This document shows, in pieces, positions 53,263 to 61,063 of a stretch of DNA of 64,000 nucleotides. Positions within the stretch are counted from its first letter, which is position 1, and the number at the start of each line of letters is the position of its first letter. This stretch comes from Acidimicrobiia bacterium. GTDB taxonomy: Bacteria; Actinomycetota; Acidimicrobiia; Spongiisociales; UBA5794. Below the pieces are notes generated by a model. That model was not told the origin of the DNA, ran no database searches, and saw only the letters and a program-made list of their open reading frames with translations. Position numbers and translations under genes: made by a program. The DNA is taken from the NCBI GenBank assembly GCA_036396535.1, contig DASWKR010000002.1:21827-85826 (forward strand). Direction: 5' to 3'.

Positions 53263-54927
53263 TCAACGCCACGGCTCGATCGAAACCGTCACCGGGTCCG
53301 ACGGCTGGTTCCTGAACCTCGGGTCGAGTGGGCGGCCGTTGAACGAGCTCCACTGCCCGTTGCTCGAGCCGCCGACGACCACGACATTGATCCTGTCCTT
53401 CTCAAACGACGGTATGAGCTCTTCGGGGCCGGCAGCCAGGTAGGAGGCGTACGGCTCGACACCCTGTGCCGCGACCTCCTTCATGAGGTTGCGCATCGAG
53501 AAGGTCTCCCAGTAGCGCTTTGCCGGGATCCGGACGTTCTCGTGGATCCAGTCGATGAGCTCGTCCTTCGTGGCGAATCCGAGCTGGTGGAACTCCTTGG
53601 CGACGATCGGGTCCAGCACGAGGATGCAGCCGAGGTAGGGGTCCATGCTCCCCAGCATCGCCTTCACCTTCTCCTGCCACGTGCTGCGGAGCCCCTCGGT
53701 CCAGGTGTTCCCCCAGACGTAGAAGCTCGTCACGGTGCTCTCGTCCGGCGCGAAGCCATGTTGGACGTGGAGCGGGTCCCACGGACTGTTCTCCTCGTTC
53801 TCCGCGAACGTGACGCTGTTGTACGCGAAGCTGTTCCCCTGCGCTCCCATGTACGTCTCGCCGGGCACCGAGCCGCCCTGCACGTTCTGGGAGAGCAGCC
53901 CATACGCTCGGCCGATGGTGGCGTTGGCGTGGTTGTAGGGCCCGAGCGCGCCGAGACCCATGTTCATTCCGATCTCGTGCCTGATCGGGCCGTTCACCAC
54001 CACCATGTTCGCCATGGAGGACGTGCTGCTCTGGCGGGCGGTCAAGCCGGTCGATGCCAGGGCGAGGATCACGGGGAAGTACGCCGGGTCGCCGCCTGCC
54101 ATGACCGCGTTGACGGCCACTTTCTCCACCGTGTACTCCCAGAGCTCCCGGTACCCGGTGGGGCGCATCCGGCCGACGACCTCGTCGGGCCGCCGGCTCG
54201 TGCCGGCGAGCATGGCTTCGACGCGCTCCTCGGTCGGCAGCACGATGGGCAGGTAGTCCGTCCACCCTCGTTCCCGAAAGGCGCGGTGGAGGTCCTCCTC
54301 CATGTCCGGCTCCACGAGGCGGGCGGTCGAGCGATCGAAGGAGACGCCCCTGAGGTCCTCCATGGGGACCGGATCGGTGAGCGAGTCGATCACGACGGAC
54401 ATGAACGGCCGCTTGCGGTACGGGTCGTCTCCTTCGACGTACGCTCGCAACTCGCCCGGCGTCTTGTTGAGGACCGGGGTCGGGACGAATGCCCGCCTGG
54501 CGCCCGGCATGCCGTTCACCTTGACGACGGAGTCGACGAGACGAGCGAAGACGTCGGCGTGCACCGCAACCGTGGGCACCCCGTAGTCGGCTTCCAATCG
54601 GATCGCATGACCGGAGACCTCCGGCGCACACATGCTTCAGAGGCCGACGCCGAGGATGGCGGCGTCGCCCTCCGTGCGGATCTGATCGGACAGCTCGGGG
54701 TCCGGCTGATGCTGGTCACGCCACTTGACCACCCTCGTTTCGGTCTTGGGGAGGTGCTCCGAGAACCAGCCCTCGAGCTGGTGGGCGAACACGTCGCAGT
54801 TCTCCCAGCCGATGTCCACGAGGAAGACCGTCTTGTCGTCGAGCGAATCGAGCGCGGGCGCCAGACCCCTCGCCGTAATCGTCGGTGGGTATCCCGTTGG
54901 GTCGAGGACACTCAGCTTGCTCGACAA
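53263..54927 (-). CDS. UGSC-like selenoprotein B (TGA read as Sec at residue 97, USMC motif)
   Basis: A 554-residue paralogue of selenoprotein A, starting at TTG 54927 with AGGAGG upstream and reading through the TGA at 54637-54639. The junction is GDAAILGVGL-U-SMCAPEVSGH, followed by GVPTVAVHADVFARLV. Sec falls at residue 97 as in A, and Cys 100 is conserved, whereas the two other Cys (in ENCDVF and LGCILV) are not. Long blocks match A on both sides of the TGA (SDQIRTEGDAAILGVGL; GGSVPGETYMG; TEGLRSTWQEK). This makes a chance stop in both genes very unlikely. The operon context (binding protein upstream, thioredoxin reductase and importer downstream) points to reductive processing of an imported compound. 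The substrate is unknown. Confidence 0.82.
54605..54635 (-). promoter_or_regulatory. SECIS-like hairpin of selenoprotein B
   Basis: On the coding strand, GCCGGA pairs with TCCGGT (one G-T pair) around the loop GGTC. Outside a TGTGC bulge, GCATG pairs with CATGC. The loop starts 17 nt after the TGA, exactly as in paralogue A. The lower stem pairs in both genes although its sequence differs. Confidence 0.65.
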
Positions 54928-54968
54928 GGCAGGCCTCCTGGCGTCGGCTCAGTGGTTTCCGGCATGGC

Positions 54969-56027
54969 TCACAGGTCGGCGATGATCTGAGTCGGGCTCG
55001 GGATGTACGTCATCCAACCGTAGCCGAGCATCTTCTCCAACATGGCGAGCAGACCCTCCTCGTTGATCTCCGTCGCGTAGTCCGGCAACGTGATCGTGCC
55101 GAGCTGGTCCGGCTCGAGGTCGGTGTACGTCGGGATCACCCCGAGAAGCAGGTCCGGGTTCGCCAGCGCGTACTCCGTCGACTCGGCCAGAGCCTCCTTG
55201 AACCGGCGCAGCAGCTCCGGCTTCGCCTCGGCGGTCTCGATCGACGTCCAGAAGTTGCCGACCGGGAGCTGGAACTCGAATGCGCTGAACGGGTTGCCCA
55301 GCACCCTGAAGTCGTACTCGGCCTTCGTGAGCGCCAGGAACGGGTCCTGGATGACGATGGCGTCGACTCTGCCCGCCTCGAGCGCGGGAGGGGCGTCGGT
55401 GGGGCTGTTCGGCAGGGAGTTGACGCTGGCCGGATCGCCGCCCTCGGACTCCACTGCGAGCAGGACCCCGAGGTGAAAGAGGCCCTGCAGGTTGATCGAC
55501 ATGACGTCTGCGCCCTCGAGGTCGATCCAGTTCTCGATGGGGCTGTCCTGGCGCACGAGCACCTCGGTGTTGCCCTCGATCGGCTGGTTCGAAGCGAGGC
55601 TCACCAGCTTGAGGGGGAGCCCGTTCGTGATGGCGACCGCCCCGGACGTGAGCGAGTTCGTCGCCAGGTCCTTCGAGCCGCTCGTGATCGCCGAGAAGAG
55701 CCCGGTGCCGGTGAAGATGTGCTCCACGTTGACGTTGAGCCCGTGCTGCTCGAAGATCCCGGCCTCGAGGCCGACGTAGAACGCCGCGTAGTCGAGAGAC
55801 GGGAACAGCGCGATGTTGAGGTCCATCATCTCGATGGGCGCCGCCGTCGTGGTCGTTGTCTCACCGGCCGCCGTGGTCGTCGTCTCGCCGGCCGCCGTCG
55901 TGGTCGTTGCCGCCGGAGCCGTCGTGGTGACAGCCGCCGTAGTTGTCGTCGCATCGCCCGACCCGCCGCACGCGCTGGCGATGGCCAGCAGCGCGAGGGA
56001 GATGGCGATGATGCCCTTCCTCGACAT
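54969..56027 (-). CDS. NitT/TauT-type substrate-binding lipoprotein B
   Basis: A 352-residue lipoprotein: lipobox AIASACGG (Cys 20), a Thr/Ala-rich linker to about residue 64 that includes a duplicated AAGETTTT unit, and a binding domain (ALFPSLDYAAFYVGLEAGIF, GLNVNVEHIFTGTG, GRVDAIVIQDPFLALTKAEY). ATG 56027 has GAGGAGGG upstream. It is the first gene of a six-gene operon ending with the ATPase. It is a clear paralogue of lipoprotein A. Differences around the presumed ligand pocket suggest a different but related ligand. Confidence 0.87.
   Translation of the reverse strand: MSRKGIIAISLALLAIASACGGSGDATTTTAAVTTTAPAATTTTAAGETTTTAAGETTTTTAAPIEMMDLNIALFPSLDYAAFYVGLEAGIFEQHGLNVNVEHIFTGTGLFSAITSGSKDLATNSLTSGAVAITNGLPLKLVSLASNQPIEGNTEVLVRQDSPIENWIDLEGADVMSINLQGLFHLGVLLAVESEGGDPASVNSLPNSPTDAPPALEAGRVDAIVIQDPFLALTKAEYDFRVLGNPFSAFEFQLPVGNFWTSIETAEAKPELLRRFKEALAESTEYALANPDLLLGVIPTYTDLEPDQLGTITLPDYATEINEEGLLAMLEKMLGYGWMTYIPSPTQIIADL
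55848..55895. repeat. two 24-bp direct repeats in the lipoprotein B linker
   Basis: Two units of 24 bp differ at two positions, each encoding AAGETTTT in the linker of lipoprotein B. Such in-frame repeats change linker length by slippage and probably vary between strains. Confidence 0.75.
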
Positions 56028-56142
56028 GAGCCCTCCTCGGATGGCGTTGATCGCGCCCTCGTGTTGTCGCGAATCTGTCGTTCTCCCGGCGCCCCCGGCG
56101 GCGCCCCGCCTCTGGCGCCCGCGTCGGCGTCCGGTAGGCGGA

Positions 56143-56186
56143 TGCAACGCACCGCAAACCGTTGCGGAGCATTGCTAGCGTTTGCA
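56143..56186. promoter_or_regulatory. 44-nt duplicated control element (copy B) with LacI-type half sites
   Basis: Contains GCAAACCGTTGC (56154-56165) and GCTAGCGTTTGC (56174-56185) with the same 20-base spacing as copy A at 49645, differing at two of 44 positions. It lies between the divergent lipoprotein B (start 56027) and the luciferase-like gene (start 56260), so it could control both. Confidence 0.65.
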
Positions 56187-56259
56187 CTCTAAGGCTGACG
56201 GTATCAACGCGTCAACAGGTCCGGCGTGCGATGCTGCGGGAGTTCGAAGGAGGAACAGC

Positions 56260-57126
56260 TTGAGGTTCGGCGTCCTGACGTTCGCCGCCGACGGGGCGAT
56301 GGAAGCGGTGGCGATCGGGAGGGTGGTCGAAGACCTCGGATTCGAGTCCTTGTGGCTCTCCGAGCACAGCCACATCCCGACGAGCCGGCTCAGCCCGTTC
56401 GGTGGAAGGCCGGGGGCTCCGCCCCTGCCGGCCCACTACCGGAAGGGGTACGACGCGATGGTGGCACTGGCCGCCATCGCCTCGACGACGACGGGGTTGC
56501 GGCTCGGTACCGGGGTGTGTCTCGTCGCCCAGCACGACCCCTTCTGGCTCGCCAAGCAGGTCGCCTCCCTCGACGCCCTGTCCGGTGGGCGATTCCTGTT
56601 CGGGGTCGGGTACGGCTGGAACAAGGAGGAGATGCTCCACCACGGCGTCGAGTACTCGCAGCGGCGGGCGATCCTGCGCGAGAAGGTTCTGGCGATGAAG
56701 GCGCTCTGGACACAGGAAGAGGCGAGCTTCGAGGGCGAGCACGTTCGTTTCGAGCGCAGCTGGGCATGGCCGAAGCCCGTCCAGGAGCCCCACCCACCGA
56801 TCGTCGTCGGCGCCGGGCCCGGACCGAAGACGTATGCAGACATCGTCGAGTTGGCAGACGGGTGGATGCCGAACTACGGGCGCTACGAGCTGGAGCGAGG
56901 CATCACCGAGCTGCACGCCGCCGCGCTGACGGCGGGGCGTGACCCTGCGACGATCGAGCTGGCGATCACGAACGCACCCAAGGAGCCTGCCGAGCTCGAA
57001 CGACTCGCGGGCCTCGGGATCTCCCGTGCCCTCTTCAGCGTGAAGCCGGCCGACGAGCCGGTGATGACCCGGGCGCTCGAGGTGTGCGCCGATGTGGTTG
57101 TCGGTTATCGCCGAGCCGTCGGCTGA
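56260..57126 (+). CDS. luciferase-like (LLM) F420-dependent oxidoreductase
   Basis: A 288-residue TIM-barrel flavin/F420 enzyme. It has VVEDLGFESLWLSEHSHIPT, GTGVCLVAQHDPFWLAKQVA, LSGGRFLFGVGYGWNKEEM and PPIVVGAGPGPKTYADI, as in actinobacterial F420 members. The start is TTG 56260, chosen because AGGAGGAACAGC precedes it. It is divergent from selenoprotein operon B and shares its control element, so it may take part in the same pathway as a monooxygenase or reductase. Confidence 0.87.
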   Translation: MRFGVLTFAADGAMEAVAIGRVVEDLGFESLWLSEHSHIPTSRLSPFGGRPGAPPLPAHYRKGYDAMVALAAIASTTTGLRLGTGVCLVAQHDPFWLAKQVASLDALSGGRFLFGVGYGWNKEEMLHHGVEYSQRRAILREKVLAMKALWTQEEASFEGEHVRFERSWAWPKPVQEPHPPIVVGAGPGPKTYADIVELADGWMPNYGRYELERGITELHAAALTAGRDPATIELAITNAPKEPAELERLAGLGISRALFSVKPADEPVMTRALEVCADVVVGYRRAVG

Positions 57127-57205
57127 GTCGCGTGGCCCTTCACCACGACCCGGCCTCCTGCTGGTGGTTGGGGCGGCGTCGGCGTTGCGCGGCGTCGACG
57201 ACTGA

Positions 57206-58099
57206 TCACAGGCCGAGCGCCTCGGCCGCCAGGTCGAGCTGCTCGATGCCATAGCTCGTCCACACCGCCCCGGAGAAGTGCAGGATCACCTCGTCTGCGC
57301 CTGCCGACTCGATGCCCCACACGAGCTGTCGCAGGCCGTCGGCGCCGACGGCGACAGGTGAGGTAGGCGGTTGGTCTGCGAGCAGCCGATCCGCCTCGTC
57401 ACGATCGACCAGCAGAGCCGCCGCACCACAACTCGGCGTCACCGACCCCGCCGGGCGACCGGCAGCCACCTCGCCCGACCGGAGTGTCTCGAGCATCTCG
57501 GGCATCCGCTCGTACGAACCGGGAAGACTCCAGGCATCCGCCAGCCTGGCGGCGAGCGCCAGCATCCTGGGCCCCGAGCCTGCGACGAGAAGTCGCGGCC
57601 GGGAACCGCCGAGCACCTCGCCGCCGACCAACGTGTTGAAGCGACCGTCGTAGTCCACGGGGCCGCCCGCCAGCAGAGCGGCGACGATCTCGACGTACTC
57701 TTCGAACCGGGAGTACAAGCTGTCGAATCGGATCCCGAAGGCCTCGAACTCGGGGGCATGCCAGCCGGCTCCGAGGCCAAGGGTGAACCGCCCGCCGGAG
57801 AGCTCGTCGAGCGTGGTCGCCTCTCTCACGAGCTGACCGGGAGGTCTGAGCGGGGCGCACAGCACCATCGTCCCGAGCGCGATCGACTCGGTGGCGGCGG
57901 CCACGAACGACAGGGCCGTCATCGCTTCGGGCCCGACCCGCTGCCGCGGACCTCCGAAGTCGAGGAAGTAGTGGTCGCTGATCCACACCGAGTCGAATCC
58001 GAGGGCCTCGGCCCTCGTGGCGTAGTCGGTGGCCTCACGGTAGGTGTAGTTGCCCTGAGACGGCCAGCTGCGCTGTGGGATCGCCACGCCGAGCTTCAT
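57206..58099 (-). CDS. luciferase-like (LLM) F420-dependent oxidoreductase
   Basis: A 297-residue member of the same superfamily: RAEALGFDSVWISDHYFLDF, SIALGTMVLCAPLRPPGQLV, LSGGRFTLGLGAGWHAPEFE, RLLVAGSGPRMLALAARLAD. The last GSGP motif binds the cofactor phosphate in F420 members. ATG 58099 starts the typical MKLGVAIPQ. It converges on the LLM gene at 56260; the two are different subfamilies, not a recent duplication. Confidence 0.87.
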   Translation of the reverse strand: MKLGVAIPQRSWPSQGNYTYREATDYATRAEALGFDSVWISDHYFLDFGGPRQRVGPEAMTALSFVAAATESIALGTMVLCAPLRPPGQLVREATTLDELSGGRFTLGLGAGWHAPEFEAFGIRFDSLYSRFEEYVEIVAALLAGGPVDYDGRFNTLVGGEVLGGSRPRLLVAGSGPRMLALAARLADAWSLPGSYERMPEMLETLRSGEVAAGRPAGSVTPSCGAAALLVDRDEADRLLADQPPTSPVAVGADGLRQLVWGIESAGADEVILHFSGAVWTSYGIEQLDLAAEALGL

Positions 58100-58169
58100 C
58101 CGATGGGTTCCTCTCGATCGCTGGAGACCATTCTTGCAGCTACATGCTCACGTTTGCAGGCTTGAGACG

Positions 58170-58955
58170 TCAGTCTGCGAGGTCGACGATCAATGGAGCA
58201 TGGTCGGATGCCTTGGCGCCGGGCACCCGCTTGAGTTTGCGGAACTCCCGGTCGACCTTGGCGGCCCGCAGCCCTGCCGCGAGTGGCTCGGCGACGAGGG
58301 CGAGGTCGATGCGCAGCCCAAAGCCCTTGTGGAAGTGGCCGGCCCGATAGTCCCACCAGGTGAAACCCGGAGACCGAGAGTCGAGGTGGCGGAAGGCGTC
58401 GACGAAACCGCGCGCCATCACGGCGGCGAGGCGGGCGCGCTCGTCGGTCGTCACGTGCGTCCCACCGTGCACCGCGGCGGGGTCCCACACGTCGAGATCG
58501 GAGGGACAGACGTTCATGTCTCCCGCGACGAATGCCGGCACGGGCCCCGGCTGCGCCACCCTGGCTGCCATCGCTTCGAGGAACCGGAGCTTGGCCACGA
58601 ACTCGGGCGACCCCACCGTTCGGCCGTTCGGCACGTAGACGCTGGCGACCCGCACGCCGCCGACGGTTGCCTCGATCCACCGGGCCTGGGCGGGGTCGGG
58701 CTCTCCCGGCAGGCCGCAGGCGACGTCCTCGACGCCTACGTCGCTTCGGGCGAGGATGGCGACCCCGGCCCACCTTCCCGCCGAGTGGTCGGCAGCAACG
58801 TACCCTGCGGCCGCCAGCTCCGGATGCGGGAAGGCCGCCGCGGTCGACTTCGTCTCCTGGACGCACACGGCGTCGGGCTGGTACTCGGCGAGGATCTCGA
58901 CGAGCCGGGGGAGTCGCGGCCTGATCGAGTTGACGTTGTACGTGACGAAGCGCAT
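58170..58955 (-). CDS. xthA: exodeoxyribonuclease III (AP endonuclease)
   Basis: A 261-residue enzyme of base-excision repair. It has all family motifs: FVTYNVNSIRPRLPRLVEIL, CVQETKSTAAAFP, GVAILARSD, SVYVPNGRTVGSPEF, AGDMNVCPSDLDVWD, GFTWWDYRAGHFHKGFGLRI, and ASDHAPLIVDL. It cuts at abasic sites and degrades 3' ends. Complete, with ATG start. It is divergent from the AlkZ-like gene by 44 bp, possibly a small repair locus. Confidence 0.95.
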   Translation of the reverse strand: MRFVTYNVNSIRPRLPRLVEILAEYQPDAVCVQETKSTAAAFPHPELAAAGYVAADHSAGRWAGVAILARSDVGVEDVACGLPGEPDPAQARWIEATVGGVRVASVYVPNGRTVGSPEFVAKLRFLEAMAARVAQPGPVPAFVAGDMNVCPSDLDVWDPAAVHGGTHVTTDERARLAAVMARGFVDAFRHLDSRSPGFTWWDYRAGHFHKGFGLRIDLALVAEPLAAGLRAAKVDREFRKLKRVPGAKASDHAPLIVDLAD

Positions 58956-58999
58956 CGCCTCCAGTCAAGTCCTCGGCGGACCTCGGTAACGTCGCACCC

Positions 59000-60073
59000 T
59001 TGAACGCCTCGGACATCGTCAACCTGCGAATGCGCCGCCAGCGGCTCTGGGGTCCACCGGCGGGATCTCCCGAGGTGGTCGTCAAGGCGCTCGGGGCGAT
59101 GCAGGCCCAGGAGTTCGTCCCGGCCACGTGGTCGATCGGCCAGCGATGCGGCGCCGGCCAGGGTGTCGTGACCGAGGCGTTCTCCACCGGTGCCATTCTG
59201 CGGACCCACGTCCTCAGGCCAACCTGGCATTTCGCCCATCGCGACGACCTCCGCTGGCTCCTGTCCGCCACCGCGTCCCGCGTCGAGCGGCTCAACGCCC
59301 CGATGTACCGCCAGCTCGGCCTGGACGACGCCACGCTCGACGCCGGCAACGCCGTGCTGGCGCAGGCGCTGCGTGGCGGAAGGCACCTCACCCGTCGCGA
59401 GCTCGCCGACCGCCTCGCCGCCGCCGGGGTCGACGCCTCGGGGCTTCGCTTGGGCTATATCATGATGCGAGCCGAGCTCGACGCCGTCGTGTGTAGCGGA
59501 GCGCCGCGTGGCAAGCAGCAGACGTACGCCCTCTTCGACGAGCGCGTCCCGGATCGATCGACCCTGCCGTTCGAGGAGGCCGTCGCCGAGCTGGCGAGGC
59601 GCTTCTTCACGAGCAGGGGACCGGCCACCGTGAAGGACTGCGCCAAGTGGGCGAGCCTCACCCTCGCCCAGGTGCGGGTCGGGCTCGAGGCGATCGCCCC
59701 CGAGCTCGACACAATCAACGTCGATGGTCGCACGTACTGGCTCGCCTCCGATACAGGAGTCCCGCCACCGCCCTCGCCGCAGGTCGATCTCGTGCAGGGA
59801 TACGACGAGTGCGTCATGGGGTACGGCGAGAGCCGAGACGTCCTCCTCTCCAAGTTGGATCGAAGCCCCGCCGGGCAAGCCGCTCCGCTGCTGCTCCACG
59901 CCATCCTCATCGACGGCTTCCTCATCGGGCATTGGCGCTACGCCACGCGGGCCAACGTCGTCCGGGTCGAGACGCAGCTCCACCGCCGGCTCGGCCGAGC
60001 GGAGACCTCGGCGCTCGACGTCGCCGTCGAGCGGCTCGGGGCATTCTTCGGGATGCCCGCCTCGAGGGCGTGA
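59000..60073 (+). CDS. winged-helix DNA-binding protein, AlkZ/HTH_42 family
   Basis: A 357-residue protein of the HTH_42 family, whose characterised members AlkZ and YcaQ are DNA glycosylases that unhook alkylated or crosslinked bases. ALGAMQAQEFVPATWSIGQR carries a Q-A-Q at the position of the catalytic QxQ. RTHVLRPTWHFAHRDDLRWL follows, and a winged-helix part contains GPATVKDCAKWASLTLAQVR. TTG 59000 is the start. Its position beside exonuclease III supports a repair role; the function itself is inferred. Confidence 0.78.
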   Translation: MNASDIVNLRMRRQRLWGPPAGSPEVVVKALGAMQAQEFVPATWSIGQRCGAGQGVVTEAFSTGAILRTHVLRPTWHFAHRDDLRWLLSATASRVERLNAPMYRQLGLDDATLDAGNAVLAQALRGGRHLTRRELADRLAAAGVDASGLRLGYIMMRAELDAVVCSGAPRGKQQTYALFDERVPDRSTLPFEEAVAELARRFFTSRGPATVKDCAKWASLTLAQVRVGLEAIAPELDTINVDGRTYWLASDTGVPPPPSPQVDLVQGYDECVMGYGESRDVLLSKLDRSPAGQAAPLLLHAILIDGFLIGHWRYATRANVVRVETQLHRRLGRAETSALDVAVERLGAFFGMPASRA

Positions 60074-60076
60074 TGA

Positions 60077-60856
60077 TCAGGTCGTGCCGGTGGCGCACCA
60101 GGCTCGGGCGCTGAGGTGGATGGTGCCGTCCGGCGAGCGGGGCAGGGTCGTGTCGAGCCTCTGCCTGAGGTGATGGCGAGTCGCCTCGTCGAGCGATGCG
60201 ACGTAGCCCGGCGCCGGGCCCTGGCCGCTCAGGAGGGGGTTCCAATAGTCGGCGAAGTCGGCGAAGACGGTGGGTACCCGAACGGCGCTCGTCGCCACCT
60301 CGTTCAGTCCTCCGGCCTCGAACAGCGCACCGAGGGCGCCGGGCCGGCACAGCGGGAATCGCGTCGCCTCGTCGAGCGATGCCGCCTCCGGGTCGACGGC
60401 TGCGGCGGCGTCCCAGAACGTCCGCAGGTATTCCATCCCGTCGGCGTAGTCCCACACGAAGGCGGACACGGTTCCCAGCGGCGCCGCCACCCGGCGCATC
60501 TCGGTGAGCGCCGCCGCCGGGTCGGGGACGAAGTTGAGCACGAGGCCGCTCACGACGACGTCGAACGAGTCCGCCTCGAACGGGAGGTTGCCGGCCGAGC
60601 CGAGCCGCAGATCCGGGTCCTCACCGAGGCGACGCCTGGCCGCCTCGACGAAACCTGGCGAGGGATCGACCCCGGAGAGCCCTGCAGGGGCGGCGGCCCC
60701 GGCGATCGCTGCGAGGACGGCGCCGCTGCCGCAGCCGACGTCGAGCCACCTCGCCTGCTGAGGCGGATCGAGCCACGATATGAAGGCGCGCGCCGCCGGC
60801 AAGCTCCACCGACCCATGAAGGCGTCGTACGCGTTGTCGTCGTCCCAGCGGTCCAC
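60077..60856 (-). CDS. SAM-dependent methyltransferase (class I)
   Basis: A 259-residue methyltransferase with the SAM loop WLDVGCGSGAVLAAIAG, acidic residue in GLSGVDPSPGFVEAARRR, motif II LPFEADSFDVVVSGLVLNFV, and FVWDYADGMEYLRTFWDAAA. GTG 60856 (DRWDDDNAYDAFMGRWS) is preferred over the ATG far upstream, since family members begin at this point. The substrate is unknown. It converges on the AlkZ-like gene with a 3-bp gap. Confidence 0.85.
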   Translation of the reverse strand: MDRWDDDNAYDAFMGRWSLPAARAFISWLDPPQQARWLDVGCGSGAVLAAIAGAAAPAGLSGVDPSPGFVEAARRRLGEDPDLRLGSAGNLPFEADSFDVVVSGLVLNFVPDPAAALTEMRRVAAPLGTVSAFVWDYADGMEYLRTFWDAAAAVDPEAASLDEATRFPLCRPGALGALFEAGGLNEVATSAVRVPTVFADFADYWNPLLSGQGPAPGYVASLDEATRHHLRQRLDTTLPRSPDGTIHLSARAWCATGTT

Positions 60857-61063
60857 GTACCGAACGCTATCCGATGCGGGCGATGCGCCACGACGGGTCG
60901 CCGCCCTGACTGATCCGGGCGTCGGTGCCTCCGGCGCGTCGGGAAGTCGAGGGATGCGCATTGCCGTCAATCGCCGGCGCCTGGACCTGTAGGGGCTCCG
61001 TCGTTCGGAGTACGGTTTCCGACCTTAAGCCCTCGCCAATCCGCTCCCCTACCCTCAAGCCAG

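Noticed and set aside
54969..56027. Thr-rich tract considered as a CRISPR or intergenic tandem array
   Set aside because: It is an in-frame lipoprotein linker; units are 24 bp without spacers.
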